Source of the DNA: Blastococcus sp. TF02A-30
GTDB lineage: Bacteria; Actinomycetota; Actinomycetes; Mycobacteriales; Geodermatophilaceae
Assembly (NCBI RefSeq): GCF_003319185.1
Contig: NZ_QOHJ01000007.1
Span: 186,001-250,000, forward strand
DNA length: 64,000 bases
Reading direction: 5' to 3'
The notes below the pieces were generated by a model. The model ran no database searches. It saw nothing but the letters and a program-made list of their open reading frames with translations, and had not been told where the DNA came from. Below, piece by piece: positions 20,710-28,430 of the stretch; position 1 is the first letter of the stretch; the number at the start of each line of letters is the position of its first letter. Position numbers and translations under genes: made by a program.

Positions 20710-21483
20710 TCACTCCCCCAGCGCCGTCACCGCGCTCAGCAGCGCGGCGTAGAACCCGAGCCCGGTGAGGAACCAGCCGTAGCTCGACCGGCCGGTGGAC
20801 GGCAGCTCCTCCTTGAACACGTTGAGCAGGATGGATCCACCGAGCAGCGCGGTGAGGAGAGCGACGACCACCGTGCTCGTGGGTGCGAACAGGGCGTCCA
20901 GCCCCCACCCGAGCAGGAGGGCAGCGGCGAGGAGGGCCCGCCCGCTGCGTGGGAACCGGCGGGGGTAGTGCTCCTCGAGCGATCGGTCGGTGAGCACGAA
21001 GTGCAGGCCCATCGCGAGGGCGAACAGCACGGCGAAGGCGACGCCGGTCCGGAGCCGCAGGGCCATCGTGTAGGTGATCAGGGCGTTGTAGACCATGAAC
21101 GACCCGAGGTGCAGCCAGTAGACGCCGGCCGGCTCCCGTGCTCCCTGCCCCGTGGCTGCCCGCGTCCGGGCCAGCCGCTCCAGCCCGTAGAAGGCGGCGA
21201 ACCCGGCGAGCGCGACGAGGAAGATCCCGAGGTCCAGCAGCGGTGTCGGCTCGAGCACGTCGCTGAGGGCCTCACCGATCGCCTCGTTGCCCTCGGCGAG
21301 CTCCGGCAGCAGGTGCAGGAAGACGTACGCCACCGCCAGGCCGCCCGCGAAGGAACCGGTCACCCGCTCGGGGACCAGCGGCAGCCGGCGGATGCGTGAC
21401 GCCGCCACGTGCAGGGCGGCCAGCAGGAGGCTGATCACCAGCGCCCCCACCACCGACCCCGCCGTCGTGAGATCCCCGTCCAC
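20710..21483 (-). CDS. Multi-pass membrane protein, ZIP-like
   Basis: About 257 residues with seven or eight hydrophobic helices. The HLLPE in AYVFLHLLPELAEG resembles the metal-site helix of ZIP transporters, but the second ZIP histidine motif is not obvious, so the link is tentative. The GTG at 21483 has GGAGGG upstream and removes a non-hydrophobic extension, which supports this start. It is divergent from the response-regulator gene, with a candidate regulator box in the 137-base gap, and the decayed channel gene follows it directly. Confidence 0.65.
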   Translation of the reverse strand: MDGDLTTAGSVVGALVISLLLAALHVAASRIRRLPLVPERVTGSFAGGLAVAYVFLHLLPELAEGNEAIGEALSDVLEPTPLLDLGIFLVALAGFAAFYGLERLARTRAATGQGAREPAGVYWLHLGSFMVYNALITYTMALRLRTGVAFAVLFALAMGLHFVLTDRSLEEHYPRRFPRSGRALLAAALLLGWGLDALFAPTSTVVVALLTALLGGSILLNVFKEELPSTGRSSYGWFLTGLGFYAALLSAVTALGE

Positions 21484-21553
21484 CCATGCCCTCCCGCCGC
21501 CGGTTGCCGACGACGTGGCGTTCCCTGACCGTGCCGCGGTAGTCGGTGCGTCG

Positions 21554-21569
21554 ATGACAGATCCGTGAC
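21554..21569 (+). promoter_or_regulatory. Candidate regulator box B
   Basis: ATGACAGATCCGTGAC lies in the divergent promoter of the ZIP-like and response-regulator genes. Read on the minus strand it is GTCAC-N6-GTCAT. It is 15 of 16 identical to the site at 30955-30970. Position upstream of an OmpR-type regulator suggests autoregulation. Confidence 0.6.
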
Positions 21570-21620
21570 GATCCCCGCGCTCGGCCTTCCTCCCGCGCGC
21601 AGGAGACGCACAGTTCGGAC

Positions 21621-22340
21621 GTGGACCGTTCAGGCCGTGCGGACGCGGGCACACTGCCCGACGTGCCGCAGTCCGTACTGGTCATCGAGGACGATGCCCG
21701 CATCCGCCGCGTGGTCGAGATGACCCTGCAGCGGGAGGGGTTCGAGGTGTGCGAGGCGGCCTCCGGCGAGGAGGGGCTGGCGCGCCTTGGCGGACGGCCG
21801 TTCGACGTGGTGCTCCTGGACCTCCGCCTGCCCGGGATCGACGGCTTCCAGGTGTGCCGCGAGATCCGGAAGACCAGCACGACCCCGGTGATCATCCTGA
21901 CCGCCCGGTCGGACAGCGACGACGTCGTCGCCGGGCTGGAGGCCGGGGCCGACGACTACGTCACCAAGCCGTTCGTGCCCAAGGAGATCGTCGCGCGGGT
22001 CCGCGCCACCGCCCGGCGCACCCGCGGTGGCGGCGAGCCACCGACGATCGTCGTCAACGGCATCGAGGTGTCCCCGCTCGCCGGGACCGTCACCCGCGAC
22101 GGAGCTCCGATCGAGCTGACGAAGACGGAGCTGCGCCTCTTCGTCGAGCTGGTCGCCGACCGCGGCCGCGTCCTGAGCCGCGAGGACCTGCTCCAGCGCG
22201 TGTGGGGCTACGACTACTTCGGGGACTCCCGCCTCGTCGACGTCCACATCCGACGACTGCGGAAGAAGGTCGAGGCCGATCCGGCCCGACCGGAGGTCGT
22301 CACCACGGTGCGGGGCCTGGGGTACCGGGTGCCGGCATGA
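21621..22340 (+). CDS. OmpR/PhoB-family response regulator (MtrA-like)
   Basis: A 239-residue regulator. The receiver domain has the acidic pair in VLVIEDDA, phospho-acceptor Asp67 in VVLLDLRLPG, the conserved Thr in IILTARSD and Lys in VTKPFVP. The winged-helix domain ends with RLVDVHIRRLRKKVE and VRGLGYRVPA. A GTG at 21663, just before PQSVLVIEDD, would remove a 14-residue extension and is an equally good start. Its stop overlaps the ATG of the kinase gene (ATGA). The kinase and GerMN-lipoprotein partners resemble the MtrA-MtrB-LpqB arrangement. Confidence 0.93.
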   Translation: MDRSGRADAGTLPDVPQSVLVIEDDARIRRVVEMTLQREGFEVCEAASGEEGLARLGGRPFDVVLLDLRLPGIDGFQVCREIRKTSTTPVIILTARSDSDDVVAGLEAGADDYVTKPFVPKEIVARVRATARRTRGGGEPPTIVVNGIEVSPLAGTVTRDGAPIELTKTELRLFVELVADRGRVLSREDLLQRVWGYDYFGDSRLVDVHIRRLRKKVEADPARPEVVTTVRGLGYRVPA

Positions 22341-23731
22341 GAGCCGCCCGCTGGCCGGGCACCCTGCGCGGCCGCGCCACCCTGGCCTTCACCGCCGTGG
22401 CGGTGGCACTGAGCATCGTGCTCGCCGTCGGGGTGTGGCTGGGGGTGTCGCGGTACCTGCTCGTCGGCCGGGAGCGGGCCACGCTGGCGCAGACGACGGC
22501 CAACGCGGCGCAGGTGCAACGGGCATCCGGGGCTGCTGGCCTCTCCACCGAGCAGCTGCTGTCGCAGCTCCCGCGGGAGACCGGGTCCACGTCCCTGCTG
22601 GCCGACGGCGACCGCTGGATCACCACGTCGCTGACCGTGGGCCGCGCCGACATCCCGGCGGAACTCCGCCAGGCCGTCCTCGAGGGCACCCCCGCCCGCC
22701 AGCGGTTCGACGTGGACGGGCAGACCGTCCTCGGGATCGGGCTGCCGCTCGCGTCCGGCGGCGGCTACTTCGAGGTGTTCCCCCTCGACGAGCTGGACCA
22801 CACCTACCGGGTGCTCGCCGGCGTCCTGGCCGGCGCCACCCTGGCCGTGGTCCCCGCCTCCCTGCTCGTCGGCAGCTGGGCCACCCGACCCACGCTCCGC
22901 CCGCTGGACCGCGTGGCCGGGGCGGCCGCGGCGATCGCGGCCGGCGATCTGAGCGCGCGCATCGATCCGCAGGGCGATCCGTCCCTGGTCCCGATCGCCC
23001 GGTCGTTCAACGCCACCGTGGCCGCCCTGGAGGAGCGGGTCCGCAGCGATGCCCGGTTCGCCGCCGACGTCAGCCACGAGCTCCGCAGCCCGCTCACCAC
23101 GATCCTCGGGTCGCTGGCCCTGCTGGAGGCGTACGCAGACCACCTGCCCGCGGACGGGCGCGAAGGGCTCGAGCTGCTCCGCGCCGAGGTCTCCCGCTTC
23201 GAGCGGCTGGTGGCCGACCTGCTCGAGATCTCCCGCGCGGATGCCGGCGCGGAGGACGCCGTGCTCGAGGACGTCCGCCTGGCCGACCTGGTGACCGAGT
23301 CGCTGTCCCGGCGGCAGACCACCGGCGGGCCGGACGTCCCCCTCGTGGTCTCACCCGACGGGCGCGCGGTCGTGGTCCGCGCCGACAAGCGACGCCTGGA
23401 GCGGGTCGTCAGCAACCTGGTGGAGAACGCCGAGAAGCACGCCGGCGGCGCCACGGCGGTCCGGGTCGAGGCCGGCCCCGCCGAGGCCCGCGTGCTGGTC
23501 GACGACGCAGGCCCCGGCGTCCCCGAGGAGGAGCGGTCCCGCGTGTTCGAGCGATTCGCCCGCGGGCACGACACCAACCGGGCCCGGTCCGACGGCGCGG
23601 GGCTCGGGCTGTCGCTCGTCGCCCGGCACGTGCGGGCCATGGGCGGCAGCGTCGCGCTGTCCGAGAGCCCCGAGGGCGGCGCACGGCTGACCGTCACCCT
23701 GCCCCGCCAGGAGGTGCCGTGCGACGACTGA
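22337..23731 (+). CDS. Sensor histidine kinase (MtrB-like)
   Basis: A 464-residue membrane kinase. TM1 is about residues 14-37 (LAFTAVAVALSIVLAVGVWL), an extracytoplasmic sensor of about 115 residues follows, and TM2 is near 155-178 (VLAGVLAGATLAVVPASLL). HAMP and HisKA follow with DVSHELRSPLTT (His247). The ATPase has N-box NLVENAEKH, G1 DDAGPGVPEEE and G2 GAGLGLSLVARHV. It should phosphorylate the preceding regulator. Start and stop overlap both neighbours (ATGA before, 13 bases after), so the three genes form one tight operon. Confidence 0.93.
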   Translation: MRAARWPGTLRGRATLAFTAVAVALSIVLAVGVWLGVSRYLLVGRERATLAQTTANAAQVQRASGAAGLSTEQLLSQLPRETGSTSLLADGDRWITTSLTVGRADIPAELRQAVLEGTPARQRFDVDGQTVLGIGLPLASGGGYFEVFPLDELDHTYRVLAGVLAGATLAVVPASLLVGSWATRPTLRPLDRVAGAAAAIAAGDLSARIDPQGDPSLVPIARSFNATVAALEERVRSDARFAADVSHELRSPLTTILGSLALLEAYADHLPADGREGLELLRAEVSRFERLVADLLEISRADAGAEDAVLEDVRLADLVTESLSRRQTTGGPDVPLVVSPDGRAVVVRADKRRLERVVSNLVENAEKHAGGATAVRVEAGPAEARVLVDDAGPGVPEEERSRVFERFARGHDTNRARSDGAGLGLSLVARHVRAMGGSVALSESPEGGARLTVTLPRQEVPCDD

Positions 23732-24264
23732 TCCTCTGCTGCCTCGCCGCCGGCACGGCGCTCGCCGCGTGCGGCGTGCCGACGCAGGGCAGGCCCGAGG
23801 CGCTGGCCGTCGACACGCCGGCGCCAGCGCCCCTCGAAGAGCCGACGGTCGACGACGGCGTCGTCGAGCTGTGGTTCGTCCGCGGCCGTCAGCTGGAGGC
23901 GGTGTCCCGGCCGGTCGGCCCGGCCGACGTGCACGCCGCCCTCGACCTCCTCGTCGCCGGCCTGACCCCGGCCGAGGCCGCCGCCGGGCTCCGCACGGCA
24001 CTGGCACCGCAGACGCTGCGGCACAGCGGACCGGCGGCCGACGACGCCGTGGTCACCGTCGCGGTCACCCGTGAGTTCACCGGCCTGGTCGGGGGCAACC
24101 AGCAGCTCGCCGTCGCCCAGATCGTCTGGACGGTGACCGAGTTCCCCGGGGTGGACGGTGTCCGGTTCAGCGTCGAGGGCCGCCCCCTGGAGGTGCCCAC
24201 CGACGACGGGCTCACCGACGAGCCGGTCGACCGGGACGACCACCGATCGGTGGCTCCCCGGTGA
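23719..24264 (+). CDS. GerMN-domain lipoprotein (short LpqB-like)
   Basis: A 181-residue lipoprotein. Its signal peptide ends in LAACG, so lipidation at that Cys is expected. The mature region (VELWFVRGRQLEAVSRPV, ALDLLVAGLTPAEAAAGLRT, then REFTGLVGGNQQLAVAQIVW) is a GerMN domain. LpqB proteins encoded after mtrB have two such domains plus a propeller; this one has a single domain and no propeller. The GTG overlaps the kinase end by 13 bases with GAGG upstream. By analogy with LpqB it may tune the kinase at the outer membrane face. Confidence 0.82.
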   Translation: MRRLILCCLAAGTALAACGVPTQGRPEALAVDTPAPAPLEEPTVDDGVVELWFVRGRQLEAVSRPVGPADVHAALDLLVAGLTPAEAAAGLRTALAPQTLRHSGPAADDAVVTVAVTREFTGLVGGNQQLAVAQIVWTVTEFPGVDGVRFSVEGRPLEVPTDDGLTDEPVDRDDHRSVAPR

Positions 24265-24307
24265 GGGCGGGCTGCCACCGGTCCGCGTCAGCTCGCCGGT
24301 GCAGAGC

Positions 24308-25489
24308 GTGAGCGGGGACCCGGGCACACGGGTCGTGGCATCCCCCGGCCACCTGGCGGCGGCCGGCCTCACAGCGATCGCGGTGTCCTTCGCCTTCGCC
24401 CGCTACGGGTACGGGCTCTTCCTGCCGCAGTTCCGCGAGGCGTTCGCCCTGTCCACCGAGGCGGCGGGCCTGCTGGCCGCGGCCGGGTACGCCGCCTACC
24501 TGCTGGCGCTGGTGGTCACCGGAGCGGTGGTCTCCCGAACAGGCCCGCGGCTGCTCGTCGTGGTCGGCACCTCCGCCGCGACGCTGGGTACGGCGATGGT
24601 CGCCGCGGCGCCGAACGCGCTGGTGCTCGCGATCGGGGTCTGCGTCGCCGCGACGAGTCCGGGTGGGTGCTGGGCGCCCTTCTCCGACGCCGTCGCCCGG
24701 CAGGTGCCGCCGGATCGGCAGCACCGCACCCTGTCGGTGATCACGTCCGGCACGACGTTCGGCGTGCTGGTCTCGGCGCCGGTGGCTTGGCTGACCGGTG
24801 CGGCTTCCACCTGGCGGCTGGCGTGGGCCGGCTTCGCGGTCGTCGCCCTGATCTCGGCCGTCTGGAACGCGCTGCTGGTGGCCGGTGGCCCCGACCCGCG
24901 GCGCACGGACGCGCCGGCGGGCGCATCCCCGTGGCGCTGGCTGCGGCGCACGGGCAGCGCACCCCTCCTGCTGGGCAGCGCCGGGTTCGGTCTCACCAGC
25001 ACCGTGTACTGGACCTACGCGGTTGACCGCGTAGCGGGCGCACCGACCATGCCGGACGTCGCGGCGCCGGTGTTCTGGGTGCTCGTCGGCGGCAGCGGGA
25101 TCCTGGGTACCGCTACCGGGTCCCTGGTGGCCGCCGGCGGGCTGCGCCGGACGCTGGTCGTCACCTCGCTCGCTCTCGGCCTGGCTTCCGCGGTCATGGT
25201 CCTGCCCCCGTCCTGGGCGTCGGTGGCGTCGTCCGCGGTGCTCTTCGGCTCGAGCTTCATGGTCCTGTCCGCGCTGCTGGTGATCTGGTCCGGCGAGGTG
25301 TTCCCGGAACGACCGGCCACCGGCTTCAGCGCCGCGCTGTGCGCCCTGGCCCTCGGCGCCATCGCCGGGTTGCCCCTGCTCGGTGGCTATGCCGATGCCC
25401 GCGGGCTGCCGGCCATGTTCGCCGTCAACGCCGTGCTGGCCCTCCCGATGCTGCTGCTGCGGCCCCGGTTCGCCCGGCCGTCCCCGTGA
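24308..25489 (+). CDS. Major facilitator superfamily transporter
   Basis: About 393 residues with twelve hydrophobic segments. The beginning (VSFAFARYGYGLFLPQFREA) and the loop after TM2 (SRTGPRLLVVVGT) are those of YbfB/YjiJ-type MFS proteins. FGLTSTVYWTYAVDR marks the second half. Substrate is unknown; related exporters move sugars or drugs. The start at GTG 24308 is chosen because upstream sequence is low-complexity; no strong ribosome site is present. It follows the two-component operon by 44 bases and converges with the DUF421 gene. Confidence 0.8.
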   Translation: MSGDPGTRVVASPGHLAAAGLTAIAVSFAFARYGYGLFLPQFREAFALSTEAAGLLAAAGYAAYLLALVVTGAVVSRTGPRLLVVVGTSAATLGTAMVAAAPNALVLAIGVCVAATSPGGCWAPFSDAVARQVPPDRQHRTLSVITSGTTFGVLVSAPVAWLTGAASTWRLAWAGFAVVALISAVWNALLVAGGPDPRRTDAPAGASPWRWLRRTGSAPLLLGSAGFGLTSTVYWTYAVDRVAGAPTMPDVAAPVFWVLVGGSGILGTATGSLVAAGGLRRTLVVTSLALGLASAVMVLPPSWASVASSAVLFGSSFMVLSALLVIWSGEVFPERPATGFSAALCALALGAIAGLPLLGGYADARGLPAMFAVNAVLALPMLLLRPRFARPSP

Positions 25490-25539
25490 GGGGGGCGACG
25501 ACGTGCGCCGGGGCCCGGTCAGCGGAAGGGGGCGAGCGG

Positions 25540-26055
25540 TCAGGCATCGCGGGCCCGCACGCCCTCCAGGCTCGACCCGTTCCCGAGCTTGCCGGCCGGG
25601 ATGACGCTCAGCGAGCCGTCGCTCTCCAGCACCACGGCCGCGATCGACGTGAGGTCACCGGAACCCGTCGACCGCACGGCCTGCCGGATCTCGTCCATCG
25701 ACACGCGCTCGGCTGCGAGCGCCCCCGGCAGGGCGCACCCGTCGCGGAGCAGCAGGGTGGGCCGCGCGGTCACCACCGCCCGCCCGCCCGGCCAGCGGAC
25801 GGTCCCCCACGCGACCAGTGACTGCAGCAGCGCCAGCACGGCCAGGGCGAGCGCACCCTCGGACCAGGAGACGTCGCTGTTGAGCAGGATCGTCGCCAGG
25901 GTCGAACCCAGCGCGACAGTGACGACCAGGTCGAAGGCGTTGAGCTTGGCCAGCGTCCGTTTCCCGGACAGCCGCAGCACCACCACCACGGTCAGGTAGG
26001 CAGTGGCCCCGATGACGGCCACCCGCACCAGGTCGGACCACGAGTCGAACCACAC
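25540..26055 (-). CDS. DUF421 (YetF-like) membrane protein
   Basis: A 171-residue protein with three N-terminal membrane helices and a cytoplasmic DUF421 domain. The signature LRLSGKRTLAKLNAFDLVVTVALGS is typical (RLxGKRxLxxLxxFDLVVxxxLG). The C-terminal part (VSMDEIRQAVRSTGSGDLTS, then VVLESDGSLSVI) matches the YetF/YcaP fold. Function in the cell is unknown. The GTG start has GGGGAG upstream and lies 2 bases after the antiporter stop, so it is the last gene of the leftward operon. Confidence 0.88.
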   Translation of the reverse strand: MWFDSWSDLVRVAVIGATAYLTVVVVLRLSGKRTLAKLNAFDLVVTVALGSTLATILLNSDVSWSEGALALAVLALLQSLVAWGTVRWPGGRAVVTARPTLLLRDGCALPGALAAERVSMDEIRQAVRSTGSGDLTSIAAVVLESDGSLSVIPAGKLGNGSSLEGVRARDA

Positions 26056-26057
26056 GG

Positions 26058-27266
26058 CTACTCCCCTCTCCCAGCCCGCCGGTAGAGCACCCGGCCCGGC
26101 GCCGACGTCGTTCCGTGCACCACGGTGCTCGCGGCGACGACCAGGCTGCCGGCCGCCAGGACGACCGGGTCCACGGCGAGCCGTTCGGCCTCCATGGCCA
26201 GGTAGAAGAGGGCGGAGACGCCGATGGGGCCGAACCAGCCGAGGAAGACGGCATCGGGCCGGCCGAGGCCGAGCGGTCGGCGCAGCGCCCACAGCACGGG
26301 CAGCCGGCGCAGGAGCAGCACGCCGACGACCAGTGCCGGCCCCCGCCACCCCAGCTCGGTCCACGCCGACCACGGCAGCACCGCCCCGAACCCGACGAAC
26401 AGCGGGAGCACCAGGAACCGGTTGACCGCCTCGTCGATCGGCACGTCGTCGGTCCGGTCGGAACCGGTCGCCACGTGGTTGAAGGCCAGCCCGGCGACGA
26501 ACACGGCGAGGATGCCGTCCACGTGCACGAGCCCGGCGGCGCCCAGGACGGCGAAGGCGAGCACCGCGGTGAACAGCAGGCGCGGACCCGGGCTGGTGGA
26601 TCCGTGCTCCTCACCCGCGCGCAGCGCCCGCCCCCCGAGCCAGCCGGCCGGCACGCCCAGCAGCACCGCGCCGGCGACCTGCCACACGGATTCGGCGACC
26701 GCCGCCCCGAGGCTGTCGGCACCCGCCACGGCGAGCGCGAGCAGGACGAGGGGCAGTGCCAGACCGTCGTTGGCGCCCGACTCCAGCGAGAGGATCTGCC
26801 GGTCACGGGCCGGCAGGTCCTCCTCGGCGGGTCCGCCGGTCACGACGCTGGAGGCCAGCACCGGGTCGGTGGGGCACAGCGCGGCACCGATCAGCACCGC
26901 GGCACCCAGGCCGACGCCCAGCAGCCAGGCGGCCAGTCCCGCGGTGACACCGGCCATGACCGGCATGGCGACCGCCAGCAGGAGCAGCACCGGGCGGAGC
27001 TGGTCCCGTGCGGCGGCGACCGGGTAGCGCAAGGCCACCGCCATCACCGAGACGGCCAGCAGCAGCCGCGTGGTGGTGTGCAGCCAGGTGCTGTCCTCGG
27101 TCATCGGCGGCACGTCCAGGAGCCCCAGCAGCTCGGGCCCGAGCAGCACGCCGGCGGCCAGCGCCAGCACCGGCTCGGACACCGGCAGCCGGCGCAACCG
27201 CTCGGACAGGGCGGCCACGGCCAGGCCGAGTGCGCCCGCGGCGACGAGCAGGACGTCGATCAGCAC
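26058..27266 (-). CDS. Cation:proton antiporter (CPA1-like)
   Basis: About 402 residues with roughly twelve membrane helices. The CPA transport core is visible: GAALCPTDPVLASSVVTG (the paired Thr-Asp unwound helix) and LSLESGANDGLALPLVLLA (the ND motif). GFGAVLPWSAW, and the closing WFGPIGVSALFYLAMEAE, also fit Na+/H+ exchangers. The start is GTG 27266 with GGGG upstream; GTG 27275 is possible. It follows the YaaH-like gene by 16 bases in the same operon and would exchange Na+ or K+ for protons across the membrane. Confidence 0.88.
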   Translation of the reverse strand: MLIDVLLVAAGALGLAVAALSERLRRLPVSEPVLALAAGVLLGPELLGLLDVPPMTEDSTWLHTTTRLLLAVSVMAVALRYPVAAARDQLRPVLLLLAVAMPVMAGVTAGLAAWLLGVGLGAAVLIGAALCPTDPVLASSVVTGGPAEEDLPARDRQILSLESGANDGLALPLVLLALAVAGADSLGAAVAESVWQVAGAVLLGVPAGWLGGRALRAGEEHGSTSPGPRLLFTAVLAFAVLGAAGLVHVDGILAVFVAGLAFNHVATGSDRTDDVPIDEAVNRFLVLPLFVGFGAVLPWSAWTELGWRGPALVVGVLLLRRLPVLWALRRPLGLGRPDAVFLGWFGPIGVSALFYLAMEAERLAVDPVVLAAGSLVVAASTVVHGTTSAPGRVLYRRAGRGE

Positions 27267-27282
27267 GTGGCCCACCCCGCCG

Positions 27283-27948
27283 TCACAGCTGCGGGCGGAC
27301 GCCGGCTTCGCCGCGGAGGTCCGATGGCTGCAGCGGCCCGTCGCCGTCCACGGCCGCCCGCCCCGGGCCGCGCCGCCCCAGCGGGAGCACGGTCCGCTGC
27401 CGGGCACCCTCGAGCTCCAGGGCGAGGGCCGCGTAGAAGGCGACGCCGGCCAGGACCAGGCCGACCCAGCCGGCCGCCGCCTTCCACCCGGCCGAGCCGG
27501 TGAGCTCGTAGCCGCCGGTGACGAGGAAGCGGGTACCGGCCAGAGCCATGACCAGCGCGGGGACGAGCTTGCTGCCCGCTGCTGAGGCCGCCGGGATGAA
27601 CATGGCCGCGCCCGCCGTCAGCAGGAAGACGCCGAGACCGTCGCTGACCGCTCCGGGCGGGGACGTCAGCGTGGTGAACCCGACGACCGCCCAGGTGCCG
27701 GACAGCACCCCCATGCCGGTGGCCGCCACCGGGTCGCGGGCGAGGAAGCCGACGACCGACGACAGCAGCTGCAGCGGCACGGTGGCGGCCAGGGCCGTGA
27801 GAGCGGCGATCCGGCCCTCGGTGGGGGCGATCCACTCCAGCTGGACGGCGGCGAACAGCACGGTCGAGACGGCCAGCGCCAGGAAACCGAGGGGTAGCGG
27901 GGTGGCGATGGGCCGGAGGACGACGCGGGTGCCCACGGGTTCGGACAT
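27283..27948 (-). CDS. GPR1/FUN34/YaaH-like membrane protein
   Basis: A 221-residue protein with six membrane helices. ATPLPLGFLALAVSTVLFA resembles the N-PxPLG entry motif of acetate/succinate permeases, and ALAGTRFLVTGGYELTGSA plus LVLAGVAFYAALALELEG is the characteristic C-terminal pair. The first Asn of the permease motif is replaced by Thr, so transport of acetate is uncertain. About 35 residues of polar tail follow the last helix. Its ATG overlaps the upstream stop by one base (TGATG). Confidence 0.7.
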   Translation of the reverse strand: MSEPVGTRVVLRPIATPLPLGFLALAVSTVLFAAVQLEWIAPTEGRIAALTALAATVPLQLLSSVVGFLARDPVAATGMGVLSGTWAVVGFTTLTSPPGAVSDGLGVFLLTAGAAMFIPAASAAGSKLVPALVMALAGTRFLVTGGYELTGSAGWKAAAGWVGLVLAGVAFYAALALELEGARQRTVLPLGRRGPGRAAVDGDGPLQPSDLRGEAGVRPQL

Positions 27949-28430
27949 CAGCTCACCAGCGCCTGGGTCGCGGACTCCTTGAGCTTGGCGTTGGCCCAGC
28001 GCATCTGCCGCAGCGTGTCGGGGTGGCAGCGCTCGGCCAGCGCGAGCAGCTCCCGCTTGCGCGCGCCCTGCGCCGCCTGCGCCAGCAGCTCCCAGTCCAG
28101 CGACACCCCGGCTGCCTCCCGGTGCACGTGGCGGAGGTCGGCGAGCAGCAGCAGGCCGGGTTCTGGGCGGCGGCCCAGCAGGTCCGACGTCGCCTGCTGG
28201 ATCCGCTCCAGGATCCCCGGCTCGCCCTCGGGCTCGGGATCGAGGTCGACGCCGAAGTCGGCCCCGATCCGGGCCAGCTCCGTGACGTGCCGCTGCGACC
28301 AGCCCGCGATGTCGCGGGCGACGTAGAAGACCTCGTGGTCGGCCTTGTGCCGGTCGGACACGGCCAGCAGCACGCGGGCCAGGTGGTTCTCCGACCGGTG
28401 CAGCTCCTCGATCGCCAGGCCCAGCTTCAC
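27948..28430 (-). CDS. Helical protein of the molybdoenzyme operon, unknown
   Basis: A 160-residue soluble, all-helical protein rich in His and Glu: IEELHRSENHLARVLLAVS, then KADHEVFYVARDIAGWSQRH and LADLRHVHREAAGVS. The pattern recalls ferritin-like bundles but no EXXH metal pair is certain. The GTG start forms a GTGA overlap with the oxidoreductase stop, and the gene is coupled to the YaaH-like gene after it. The context suggests an accessory role for the molybdoenzyme or ion transport; this is inference. Confidence 0.65.
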   Translation of the reverse strand: MKLGLAIEELHRSENHLARVLLAVSDRHKADHEVFYVARDIAGWSQRHVTELARIGADFGVDLDPEPEGEPGILERIQQATSDLLGRRPEPGLLLLADLRHVHREAAGVSLDWELLAQAAQGARKRELLALAERCHPDTLRQMRWANAKLKESATQALVS

